DNA of 64,000 nt from Gemmatimonadota bacterium. GTDB taxonomy: Bacteria; Latescibacterota; UBA2968; UBA8231. Below, in pieces: positions 44,058 through 52,947 of this stretch (positions are counted from its first letter, which is position 1; each line of letters opens with the position of its first letter). Under the pieces are notes generated by a model that saw nothing but the letters and a program-made list of their open reading frames with translations, had not been told where the DNA came from and did no database searches. A program made the translations under genes and the position numbers. The stretch covers positions 1-64,000 of the forward strand of contig JABHDC010000124.1 in the NCBI GenBank assembly GCA_018673255.1, read 5' to 3'.

Positions 44058-47051
44058 ATGAATCGTCGGTCTGGTTGGAATTCTGCCATGAGGAATGTCA
44101 TGAGAAACGCGGGTTGGGTCCTGCTCCTGACGCTGGTGAGCACCGCCCTGTGGTGCACGGACTCGGAGGCCCAGACCTTCATGCGAGATCGCGAGTTCGT
44201 GAATCTGGGCTCTCGCGAACCGTATCTGAACTATGGCCGCGAACCCTTCGAGCCCTATCCGACGATCACCAACTCCCGGAACCGGTACGACCGCCTGGGT
44301 GGGTATCTGTTCCGCGGTTTCGATGTGTTCAACTGGGAATTCTCGCGTCCGGGCCTCAGCAGCATCAGCACCCGGCCTGACCAGTATGGTGGCTGGTTCA
44401 ACAACATCGTCATCCTCAATGACTCGTATAGAGGCTGGGATTTCGGCCTCACCATGGGTGAGGACATCCGTATCAAGCTGACCGACCTGACCGTGAAGGA
44501 CCCGCGCTACTTCGGTATCGTCTTCGACGGGTCCTCGTCGGACAACCGCTTCACCTTGTTGCTGCGTCAGGGCGGTTTCATCCACAATGTAGGTCAGTTC
44601 TCCAAGTTCCAGTCCACGACTGAACGCTCGCCGGTACTTGGCTTCGGGGGGCATTGGGAGACGAAGATCGGCGACATCCTGACGCTGGGGGCGACGTACT
44701 ACAACCAGCGGATGGTGGACACGTTCAACGAGAATGGCTCTCTCTTGCGTGGCGACATGCCGCATAACATGCTGTCTCCCACTACCATTGAGGTCGTCGT
44801 CGAGGACGACTCGCCCGATGATGGTGGTACGCCTGCCGTGGTCTACGGTGTTGACATCATCATCACGGGCACGTCCCAGGGCAGCCCGGTGCGCATGACC
44901 AGCATCGACACCGACCCCGACTACGACCCCACACTGGAGGCCCTCGGGCCGATCGGTGGCGATCTAGGTGCGGATGGCGGGTATCGCGTGCAAGGTGTGG
45001 GAAACCGCGCCCTCTATGAGTTCGTGATGCCCCAGGTGGCCCTGCCCGACGCGGCCGAGTATGCTGCCGACCCGACCTACCGTCCCCAAGGTTTGACCAT
45101 CGAGTCTGTGCGTTTCGTGGCCGACGTGGCTGGCGATTTCCGCATCGGCGTGCGCCAGGAGCACCTGCGTTTCAACGAGAGTGCCCACGAGAAGAACGTG
45201 ACCGAGGTCGCCGACGGTGACCAGCGCTACCTGAGCCCCAACAGCCCCGACTGTACCGCGGACAACTGCGGTAGCCGCTATGTCAACCCGTACACGGGCC
45301 TGAAGGGGGACGACGGACTCCTGTCCCCGGCCGAGGCCCGTGCAGCCGGAGAGGACGTCTTCAACAGTTGGCCCGTAACTCCTGCCGATGCGACGGTGTC
45401 CAAGACACAGTTCAAGGACTACAAGTGGGACCAGGCGCCCGACGAGGTTTACTACACGGTGGTCCGCTCGGACGGGAATAGCGCCACCGCCAACAACCGG
45501 CGTATGGTGAGTTTCGATTACGGCATCCCAACCGGACAGTCGCTGCTTGGCATGAACGGTGAGCTGAAGCTGCTTGGCCTGACGGTAACCGGCGAGTTCG
45601 TGACCAACCCTCAGCACTTCGTCTTCCCCGTGGGCAGCAACGCCGGCAAGCGGCACACCAAGCGGCGGTGGGCGTACTTCCTGAACGCCACCCGGGACGT
45701 GGGCCCCCTTCAACTGGGGGGCGAGCTCTTCCGACTCGACCCGGACTACAGTGGCAACTATGACGCCTTCCGCGGTGGTGTCCCCTTCTTCACAGACGAG
45801 GGGTCGAAGGGGTCGGAGATGGAAGAGTTCTACGTCATGGCCGACAATGACGACAACGATCAGTGGCCGGATGACTTCCTTCAGGAATGGATGGAAGCCG
45901 ACAAAGTCGATGGCGGCATCTTCCCCGGCTTGGACGAGAACTTCGACCTGGTGCCCGACTCGGACCAGAACCTGAATGGGATCCCCGACTGGACCGAACC
46001 CGTTCTCTTCTACGATTCCGATCCACCCTCGTTCACCTACGGTATCGACTTCAACAACAATGGGGTCGTCGACTACCGCGAGAACGACCGCCTGCCCGAC
46101 TACCCCTATCGCCGTGATCGCAAGGGGTGGCACGCCTTCCTGATGAAGGATGGGCTGCGAGGATTCGGCAAGTGGCTCACACTGGGCATGTATGGTATGG
46201 AGGAGACGGCCGGTGGTGGCGAGGCCAGCGCCTTGTACGCCCGGTATGAATACGGATACCGCTCGCCCTTCCTGGGCAAGATCGGGATCAACGCCGACGT
46301 CAAGTGGGTAGAGGACAGCGTCCGTGACGACGTCTATATCTGGCAGGATTTCACCGACGAGAAAATCCTCAGCCCCTTCCCCCAGTACACGGGAAAGAAC
46401 ATTGAGCGCTGGGATCTGAACTCGCAGTGGCTGCCACCGCCGCCTGACCCGCTGAATATGCGCAACAGCTTCGTGAGTACGGTGTTTGTGGAGTCACGTT
46501 ACACGCAGATTCTGGGACTGAACGTCACCAACAATCTTCAGTGGGTACGCAACGCCAAGAGTGAGGACGAGTTTGACGACGGGTCCATGCAGGAAGAGGA
46601 CGTGGCCTCCCTGTTCACCATGGTCAACAAGACGGACTACACGATTCGAGTCGGCGATTTCAGCGTGCGCCCCATGTTCAAGCACCTGCTCCTGCGACGC
46701 CACTCCGATCTCCTCGACCGGGAGACGGGCAAGGGCAGCATAGAGTCGTTCTCGATCTGGTCGCCCATCTTGCGGACGAAGATGACCCTGACACCCAAGT
46801 CAGACCTACAGGTGGCTTTCCAGGGTTTCCCATTCTGGAAATACCGCAGATCGGATCGGGTGAACGATCTGGAGAGCTTCAAGCAGTGGACGCTCATCGT
46901 GATGATGTCCAACCGGTCTGACCAGTACGGCTTCAACCTGGGATCGCAGTTCGGCTGGATGACGACCAATCGCGAGTATGATGAAACGGCACGCAAAGCA
47001 GACAGTTTCGACAACAGTCGGATCTTCCTGGATATGGTGGCGGGCTGGTAA
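44058..47051 (+). CDS. Large predicted outer-membrane protein, copy 2
   Basis: The 997-residue protein begins at ATG 44058 (other in-frame ATGs at 44088 and 44100) with a signal peptide ending DSEAQ. It is a full-length paralog of the 37085-40069 protein: an arginine-rich start of the mature part, strands through most of the length, an Asp-rich segment at about 594-687 (DNDDNDQWPDDF, GIDFNNNGVVDYREND, DYPYRRDRKG) and a C-terminal strand ending in Trp. The function is unknown; an outer-membrane barrel or surface structure is likely. Confidence 0.78.
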   Translation: MNRRSGWNSAMRNVMRNAGWVLLLTLVSTALWCTDSEAQTFMRDREFVNLGSREPYLNYGREPFEPYPTITNSRNRYDRLGGYLFRGFDVFNWEFSRPGLSSISTRPDQYGGWFNNIVILNDSYRGWDFGLTMGEDIRIKLTDLTVKDPRYFGIVFDGSSSDNRFTLLLRQGGFIHNVGQFSKFQSTTERSPVLGFGGHWETKIGDILTLGATYYNQRMVDTFNENGSLLRGDMPHNMLSPTTIEVVVEDDSPDDGGTPAVVYGVDIIITGTSQGSPVRMTSIDTDPDYDPTLEALGPIGGDLGADGGYRVQGVGNRALYEFVMPQVALPDAAEYAADPTYRPQGLTIESVRFVADVAGDFRIGVRQEHLRFNESAHEKNVTEVADGDQRYLSPNSPDCTADNCGSRYVNPYTGLKGDDGLLSPAEARAAGEDVFNSWPVTPADATVSKTQFKDYKWDQAPDEVYYTVVRSDGNSATANNRRMVSFDYGIPTGQSLLGMNGELKLLGLTVTGEFVTNPQHFVFPVGSNAGKRHTKRRWAYFLNATRDVGPLQLGGELFRLDPDYSGNYDAFRGGVPFFTDEGSKGSEMEEFYVMADNDDNDQWPDDFLQEWMEADKVDGGIFPGLDENFDLVPDSDQNLNGIPDWTEPVLFYDSDPPSFTYGIDFNNNGVVDYRENDRLPDYPYRRDRKGWHAFLMKDGLRGFGKWLTLGMYGMEETAGGGEASALYARYEYGYRSPFLGKIGINADVKWVEDSVRDDVYIWQDFTDEKILSPFPQYTGKNIERWDLNSQWLPPPPDPLNMRNSFVSTVFVESRYTQILGLNVTNNLQWVRNAKSEDEFDDGSMQEEDVASLFTMVNKTDYTIRVGDFSVRPMFKHLLLRRHSDLLDRETGKGSIESFSIWSPILRTKMTLTPKSDLQVAFQGFPFWKYRRSDRVNDLESFKQWTLIVMMSNRSDQYGFNLGSQFGWMTTNREYDETARKADSFDNSRIFLDMVAGW

Positions 47052-47091
47052 CGGCCTCCCGGTATTGAGCTGAGGGCACAACAGACAGATC

Positions 47092-50000
47092 ATGATACTG
47101 AATCTGCTAGTAATGGGAGCCATAGGGCTCGCGGCGACGATGAGTACGCGCTACTTCTCGCCGCAGGAGTTGCTCGACCGCTTCGAGAAAGGCCAGAGAG
47201 TCTACGCCCTGGGAGATTACACCAAGGCCGTCGACCACTATCACGCCATCATTGCCACCCAGAGCAATGTCACCATCGATGTCGAGCAGGTGGCCGTCAA
47301 CGTAGACGAGTTCATCCTGCCCATCCGTGTGGCCGCTACTTACCAACTCGCCAACGCCCACAACAAGCTGGGACTGGAAAAGCTCGAGCGCTCGGAGATC
47401 CTGCGGCACGAGAAAAATGAAGTACTCGCGCAGGAGCGCTATGAGGAGGCGCTTCAGGATCTTGACATCAGCCATGATTACTTCAGCCAACTCGCCAACA
47501 ACGAATCGGTGGGTGTGCGCACCCGCGTTATGGCGCAGTTCCAGATGCTGGAGACGGCGTACCAGCTGAAGCGCTACAAGCAGGTCGTAGAGCAGGGGCA
47601 GGCGTTCCTTGGGACCTTTCCCAACAGCGTGTATGAGTCCTCGGTGAACTACAACATGGCGTGGTCGAGCTTCGAGTTGGAGCAGTATCCGGAGGCCATT
47701 GGATACTACGAGCAGGTCCTGTTCCTCTCACCGCGAGGCTCTAACTCGGACCGCGCTTTGGTGCAGATGGCGGCATGTTATCGCCGTCTGGGGAACTTTG
47801 ATGCCGCTCTTGCGAGCCTCGATCGGCTGATCGCACGGTACGACTTCAGCGAGATGTCGGAGCAGGAACTGATCGAGATGGCGAGCCTCAAGCTCAAGGG
47901 AATCATCACAGAGACGACCCGAGAGCTGGTGGCGAGCGCCCAGCTGACGAAGGGCGACATCCTGGCGGAGCAGGGCCAGGTGGATGAGGCCCTGGCGGTC
48001 TACGCCGTGGTCCCGGAGCGATATGAAGCCGAGGCCCGTCTGGTACAGGCCGCCTATATCCGCCAGGCCGAGCTCATCCACAAGGAGCGTGGTACCGAGG
48101 CGGCGATTGTGGCCTACAAGGGCGCGATCGAGGACGTGGACGACAAGGTATTTCAGGCGCAGGCCCAACTCACCCTGGCCGCACTGCTGTTTGACGAGGC
48201 CAGATTTGTCGAGGCCGGCGACGAGTACGGCATCTATTTGTTGGCGTACAGCAACGTGGCGGCTCGGATCGGTTTCAGGCGAGACAAGGCACTATTCCGC
48301 ATCGGTCAGTGCCACCAGGCGCACGGCCAACAGATTCGGCCCGACGACCCCGAGGCGAGCCGCAGCTCCTTCATGCAGTCCCTCGAGCAGTATCGCCTCA
48401 TGATCGCTGAGCACGAGCAGAGCACTCTGGTCGCTGATGCCCTCTTCGGGATTGGGATCTCCTCTCAGGGCCTGGAGGACCGCGCCGCCGCCAGGGTGGC
48501 CTACGAGGAGTTGCTGGAACGATTCCCCGACCATCAGATCGCCCCCAGGGCGTGGGCCCAGTTGGCGCGCATGGACTACGAGGAAGGTGACTTGGAGCGG
48601 GCCAGGGACATCTACCAGTCGATCCTGGATGGTGACGGTGACGCAGGACAGCGAAACTCCATCAGGATGGAGTTGGGAATCACGCACCGTCGCCTGGGAG
48701 ACGCGGCGGCAGCCATCAAAGCCTTTGCGGCCGTTGATCCGAGCTTCCCCCATTGGAGCAAGACCCAGATCGAGTTGGCCCAACTCTACTCCTCAGTGGG
48801 CGAAGTGGACCGGGCACAGCAGGTACTGGACCTCACCCAGGAGAAAGTTGGCGACGGCGCGCTGAGCGGCCGGCTTCGTCACATGAAGGGCAAGCTGCTC
48901 TACGACGAGAGGCGTTTTCCGCAGGCTATCGAGGAGTTCGGCCTGTCGCTGAACCAGGCACAGGACCCTGACATCGTCACCAGCTCCCTCTTCAGCCGTG
49001 GAGCCTCCTACTACGAGCTCGCCCGTGTGCAGGATGCCGCAGGTGACTCCAATGTGGCGCGCGTGAACTACGAGGCGTCTATGACCGACATGCAGGCGCT
49101 GTTGCAGAAGGACATTCCCGCCAACATGCGGGATGGCGCCTTCCGCACCCTGGGTGCCGTGATGATCCGTCTGGACCTCGCGCGCGATGCCTCTCAGTAC
49201 TACCAGGAGCTCATCGATGGCAGTGACGATCCCCAGGAGGGCGCTACCTTCCTGATGCTGCTGACCGAGCTCTACTACGATATGCGGGATTTCGCCCAAG
49301 CGGAGACCGTCGCCCGCCGCCTGCTGACGCACGAATTCGAAGACGACAACTCCGCCGGCTACTACCGGCGTGAGAGGGCCTATTCCATCATCGGTAACGC
49401 GTTGCTGGAGCAGAAGAAACACCTGGCCGCAGCAGACATCTTCGCCCAAGGTCTGGAGCGCTATCCGAGCTCCGGTGAGAGCGCCAACATGGCGTTCTCC
49501 GTGGCTCTGGCACGCTTCAGCGGCGGAGAGTACGAGTCGGCCCTCGAGGGCTTCAAGTCCTATCTCGAAGGCTTCCCCAACGACCACAACCGCATCCACG
49601 GCGAGTACTACCTGGCCCACTCGCACCAGGTGCTGACGCAGTTCGAGGACGCAGCCCGAGAGTTTGCCGAGCTTGCCGACCGCCACCCCGACAGCAATTA
49701 CGATGAAGAAGCCCTCTTCCTGGCCGGCGAGAATCACTACAACCTGCGCGATTTCGCCTCCTCGGCTGCGGCTTACCAGAAGTTGCTGGCGAAGTACCCG
49801 ACGGGGCGACACGCCGGTCCGGCGACCTACGCTTTGGCCTGGTCGTTCTTTGAGCAAGAGATGATGGAGGAAGGGGTCGGCGCCATGCGGACACTGGTGC
49901 GCGACTATCCTGAAAGCGAGTTCGCGGCCAAGGCACAGTTCACCGTGGGCGACTTCCATTACAACCTGCGTGAGTATGAGCAAGCCTTGGGTGCGTACAG

Positions 50001-50361
50001 CCACCTGCTGGACCAGTACGCGGACTCCGAGGAGGCGCCGCGCGCCCGCACTCTCGTGGCTGAGTTGAACGAGATCGGCGCTACCTTTGAGTACGCGACG
50101 ATCATGAAGCTCTTCGAGGACCAGCAGTATGATGAGGCGATCACCGGGTTCGAGCAGATCACTCTCAAATACGCTGGCACGTACACTGAGTTGGCAGCAT
50201 ACTGCAATCAGGGACTCGCTTACGAGATCACGCGGCGGTGGAAGCAAGCAGCCGACAGCTACGAGCAAGTCCTTGAGAAGGGAGGCGACGACCTACAGAG
50301 CGCCGACGTTGTGAGTTTTGCCAAGAGTCACCGAGACTGGATCGTCGAAAACCGGTTGTAG
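47092..50361 (+). CDS. Large TPR protein with BamD/YbgF-like repeats
   Basis: The 1089-residue protein has an N-terminal hydrophobic segment (about 1-17) and more than 20 TPR-type repeats, many of the periplasmic BamD/YbgF style (AFLGTFPNSVYESSVNYNMA, FAELADRHPDSNYDEEALFL, TLVRDYPESEFAAKAQFTVG). It directly precedes ExbB- and ExbD-type genes, which fits a Tol-Pal-like or gliding-type envelope assembly where such TPR proteins connect the motor with outer-membrane partners. Confidence 0.85.
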   Translation: MILNLLVMGAIGLAATMSTRYFSPQELLDRFEKGQRVYALGDYTKAVDHYHAIIATQSNVTIDVEQVAVNVDEFILPIRVAATYQLANAHNKLGLEKLERSEILRHEKNEVLAQERYEEALQDLDISHDYFSQLANNESVGVRTRVMAQFQMLETAYQLKRYKQVVEQGQAFLGTFPNSVYESSVNYNMAWSSFELEQYPEAIGYYEQVLFLSPRGSNSDRALVQMAACYRRLGNFDAALASLDRLIARYDFSEMSEQELIEMASLKLKGIITETTRELVASAQLTKGDILAEQGQVDEALAVYAVVPERYEAEARLVQAAYIRQAELIHKERGTEAAIVAYKGAIEDVDDKVFQAQAQLTLAALLFDEARFVEAGDEYGIYLLAYSNVAARIGFRRDKALFRIGQCHQAHGQQIRPDDPEASRSSFMQSLEQYRLMIAEHEQSTLVADALFGIGISSQGLEDRAAARVAYEELLERFPDHQIAPRAWAQLARMDYEEGDLERARDIYQSILDGDGDAGQRNSIRMELGITHRRLGDAAAAIKAFAAVDPSFPHWSKTQIELAQLYSSVGEVDRAQQVLDLTQEKVGDGALSGRLRHMKGKLLYDERRFPQAIEEFGLSLNQAQDPDIVTSSLFSRGASYYELARVQDAAGDSNVARVNYEASMTDMQALLQKDIPANMRDGAFRTLGAVMIRLDLARDASQYYQELIDGSDDPQEGATFLMLLTELYYDMRDFAQAETVARRLLTHEFEDDNSAGYYRRERAYSIIGNALLEQKKHLAAADIFAQGLERYPSSGESANMAFSVALARFSGGEYESALEGFKSYLEGFPNDHNRIHGEYYLAHSHQVLTQFEDAAREFAELADRHPDSNYDEEALFLAGENHYNLRDFASSAAAYQKLLAKYPTGRHAGPATYALAWSFFEQEMMEEGVGAMRTLVRDYPESEFAAKAQFTVGDFHYNLREYEQALGAYSHLLDQYADSEEAPRARTLVAELNEIGATFEYATIMKLFEDQQYDEAITGFEQITLKYAGTYTELAAYCNQGLAYEITRRWKQAADSYEQVLEKGGDDLQSADVVSFAKSHRDWIVENRL

Positions 50362-50390
50362 CCGAAGGTAAGGTTCCGGAGAGAGAGACA

Positions 50391-51056
50391 ATGGAGCAGA
50401 ATTTCATATTAGACGCGTTTTTTAAGGGCGGGACCATGATGTGGCCCCTGCTTATATGCTCGCTGATGGCCCTTGGGGTGATCATAGAGCGGCTGTGGAC
50501 CCTGTTCCGAGTGCCTGACGAGGCCGCGGCCGAGGCGCAGCTCACCGAGGCCGAACAGGTACTTTCGAGCCAGAGTGAAGAGGCCCTGGTCGAGCACCTG
50601 CGTCAGCATAGCGGGGTGATCAACTATGTCATGGCAGCGGTCCTCAAGCGCTACGACTCTCTGATTCTTGAGAATCGGAAGGACATTGAGGACATGCGCC
50701 AGGAGCTGATCCTGGCTACCGAGGAAGCAGGGGTCGACTATCTGGGACGCCTGCTCAACGCCTTGGGCACGATCGGGACCCTGTCCCCCCTGATGGGCCT
50801 TTTGGGGACCATTCTCGGCATGATCCGCGCATTCGACGCGATCGCTCGCTCCGGAGCCGGTGATCCGGCGGCTGTGGCCAACGGTATCTCTGAAGCGCTG
50901 ATCACCACAGCCACCGGTCTTATCGTGGCCATCCCGACCATCGCTTTCCATCGCTATCTGTCAGCGCGGGCGGACAAGGTCTACAAGAGCATCGAGCTCT
51001 ACTGTCACGCCTTCGGCAATACCTTGCTGACGCGGTTTCAAGGCGAGCAGAAGTAG
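50391..51056 (+). CDS. exbB: MotA/TolQ/ExbB-type proton channel protein
   Basis: The 221-residue protein has three membrane spans (about 15-33, 125-145, 165-185) and the family signature LGTIGTLSPLMGLLGTILGMIRAFDAIA, shown here only in part, with ALITTATGLIVAIPTI in the last span. It forms the stator pentamer that uses the proton gradient. A ribosome binding site GGAGAGAG precedes the ATG, and the two ExbD-type genes follow. The symbol reflects the family only; TolQ is equally possible. Confidence 0.93.
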   Translation: MEQNFILDAFFKGGTMMWPLLICSLMALGVIIERLWTLFRVPDEAAAEAQLTEAEQVLSSQSEEALVEHLRQHSGVINYVMAAVLKRYDSLILENRKDIEDMRQELILATEEAGVDYLGRLLNALGTIGTLSPLMGLLGTILGMIRAFDAIARSGAGDPAAVANGISEALITTATGLIVAIPTIAFHRYLSARADKVYKSIELYCHAFGNTLLTRFQGEQK

Positions 51057-51091
51057 CAGGCCTTGTTGACTAGCAAACCAGAGTAGGGTTC

Positions 51092-51514
51092 ATGGCACGA
51101 ATCAGACGCGATCGGAGCGGGACGGGACGGTTCCAGACCGTGGAGAAGATCGATCTCACCCCGTTGATCAACTGCATGTTCCTGCTGCTGATCTTTTTCA
51201 TGGTGGCGACCACTTTCATCAATCCGAAGGGCATCAGCGTGGACTTGCCGAGTGGTCAGGCCGACTCGGCGCGCGCGACCAAGGACATGAATGTGGTCAT
51301 CGGCCGTGACGGGACGATCCAGATCAATGGTGAGCTCACGCGGAAGGATGAACTGGCGGCCAAGATCCATGCGGTGATCGAGGCAGACAACACCAAGAAC
51401 GCAATCCTCGAGGCTGATCGGTCGGTGCTGCATCGCCAGGTCATCGAGGTCGTCGATATCGCCCGGGGTCAGGGCATCGAAGGCATCGCGTTTGCCAAGG
51501 GCGCAGAGCACTAA
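51092..51514 (+). CDS. exbD: ExbD/TolR-type protein, first copy
   Basis: The 140-residue protein has a basic N-terminus, then IDLTPLINCMFLLLIFFMVATTF, the single membrane span of this family. The family's channel aspartate is replaced by Asn in LINCMF, whereas the second copy keeps Asp (LIDAVF). The periplasmic part (about 50-140) is a normal ExbD fold. It overlaps nothing and lies 35 bases after the ExbB-type gene. Confidence 0.9.
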   Translation: MARIRRDRSGTGRFQTVEKIDLTPLINCMFLLLIFFMVATTFINPKGISVDLPSGQADSARATKDMNVVIGRDGTIQINGELTRKDELAAKIHAVIEADNTKNAILEADRSVLHRQVIEVVDIARGQGIEGIAFAKGAEH

Positions 51515-51515
51515 C

Positions 51516-51947
51516 ATGGGTCGCCAGAGAAAGTCGCTGGGAGCAGAGGCCAACAAGGCCGAGATCGAGCTAACACCGCTCATCGACGCCGTGTTCCTGC
51601 TGCTCATTTTCTTCATGACGACGACGGTCTTCGTGAGGTCCACCCAGATACAGGTGGAACTGCCGGAGGCGACACACTACGACCGATTGGAGCCCGAAAA
51701 GAAGCTCAATCTGCGAGTTTCGGCGGAGGGCGAGGTCGAGCTCAATGGCAGGCTGACTGCCATGGGTGAGCTACGTACGTGGCTCGAAAGCGAGAAAGTG
51801 CGTACGGGATCGTCGACATTGATCATCACAGCCGATGCCGACACGCCCCACGGTTTCGTTATCGACGCCATGGAAGTGGCCGTCATGGCCGGAATTGCCA
51901 AGATCGACATTGAGACCGACGAACCCCCGAAGGCCCAGGAGCCCTGA
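51516..51947 (+). CDS. exbD: ExbD/TolR-type protein, second copy
   Basis: The 143-residue protein starts at ATG 51516, one base after the previous stop. IELTPLIDAVFLLLIFFM is the family membrane span and its Asp is the expected proton-path residue. The periplasmic domain follows (about 55-143). With the first copy it may form a mixed dimer in the ExbB-type pore. Confidence 0.92.
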   Translation: MGRQRKSLGAEANKAEIELTPLIDAVFLLLIFFMTTTVFVRSTQIQVELPEATHYDRLEPEKKLNLRVSAEGEVELNGRLTAMGELRTWLESEKVRTGSSTLIITADADTPHGFVIDAMEVAVMAGIAKIDIETDEPPKAQEP

Positions 51948-51950
51948 GCT

Positions 51951-52724
51951 GTGTCCGAGACTCGAAGCACTGTGATTGGTGCGCTGGCCCTGTTGTCGCT
52001 GGCGCTCTTGACGGGCTGCGCGGGACTGATCCCGCCTGAGCTCGTGCACCGCATGCACATGGATCCCCTGGTGCCCGAAGGTCGGGGTGACTACTACGTC
52101 GATCTGGAGGACAGTTCCTTCGTCTTCAGCGTCGAGGGTGCCCTGATCAGGGTGGAGCATCTGAACGACCAGGAACTCGACCTTGATTACCCGCCTCTCT
52201 GGGATGGTAAGCACGTCAATCCCTATACATCTGGTGAGGTAGATCCGGATGTAGGGTACGCCCCTCCCATTTTCACTGTCTTCCGGGTGACGGTCACTAA
52301 CAACACCTACTCGAAGATCGAGTTTGATCCGGCTGGTGCGGTCGTGCATACCGATGTCGGTGAGCGGCTCACGTTTTACGATGCCAGTCGTGGCAGTGAC
52401 AGCCCGAACAACTTCCGGAAGTACTACCGTGTCGAGCTCGGAATCTCCGGCCAGGAGAAGAACCTGGCTCTGGAACGTATGGGGACGGTGTACAAGACCG
52501 CCTATCATCGTGCCCGGCCGGTCTTCCGGGGCGACACACACTCGGGCCTGATCGCCTTCGATCCAGTGTCCCAGGACGTGCGGGAGATCACCCTGACCAT
52601 CAGTGACTTCATTCTCTCCTTCGACTCCAACGACAACCCCGAGGAAACGGTCGACTGCGAGTTCCGATTCAAGGTGGATCAGCAGATCGTCGAGCCGGCC
52701 CTTGAGGACGAGTCGTCGAGTTGA
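51951..52724 (+). CDS. Lipoprotein of unknown function, copy 2
   Basis: The 257-residue protein starts at GTG 51951, three bases after the second ExbD-type stop, with a lipoprotein signal (LLSLALLTGC). It is the paralog of the lipoprotein at 40125-40868 (RMHMDPLVPEG, YYVDLEDSS, GYAPPIFTVFRVTV, TISDFILSFD). One copy follows the first large outer-membrane protein and this one follows the motor genes, so each may serve a different sub-complex. Confidence 0.8.
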   Translation: MSETRSTVIGALALLSLALLTGCAGLIPPELVHRMHMDPLVPEGRGDYYVDLEDSSFVFSVEGALIRVEHLNDQELDLDYPPLWDGKHVNPYTSGEVDPDVGYAPPIFTVFRVTVTNNTYSKIEFDPAGAVVHTDVGERLTFYDASRGSDSPNNFRKYYRVELGISGQEKNLALERMGTVYKTAYHRARPVFRGDTHSGLIAFDPVSQDVREITLTISDFILSFDSNDNPEETVDCEFRFKVDQQIVEPALEDESSS

Positions 52725-52947
52725 GGCCTGCCGCCGCGTAGCCTCGCCGCCGCCGTACGGCCGGCCTCGGTCGTCGCCTATCTGAGTTGCGGCGACCTAT
52801 TCGAATCGCTTTCGCCCAATTGCTGACCAAACGGATCGGATCGCGTACCCCGCGGGTGTTCGCGGCAGGTACACGCGGCGCCTGGCGTCCAGAGGTCGGG
52901 CGAGATGCGGGGCGGACCTTTTACGACCTGAGAAGGGAACTGTGACG

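Noticed and set aside
48793..50268. Leftward 491-residue open frame opposite the large TPR gene
   Set aside because: Antisense of a clear TPR gene, with a low-complexity Leu/Val/Gly-rich product.
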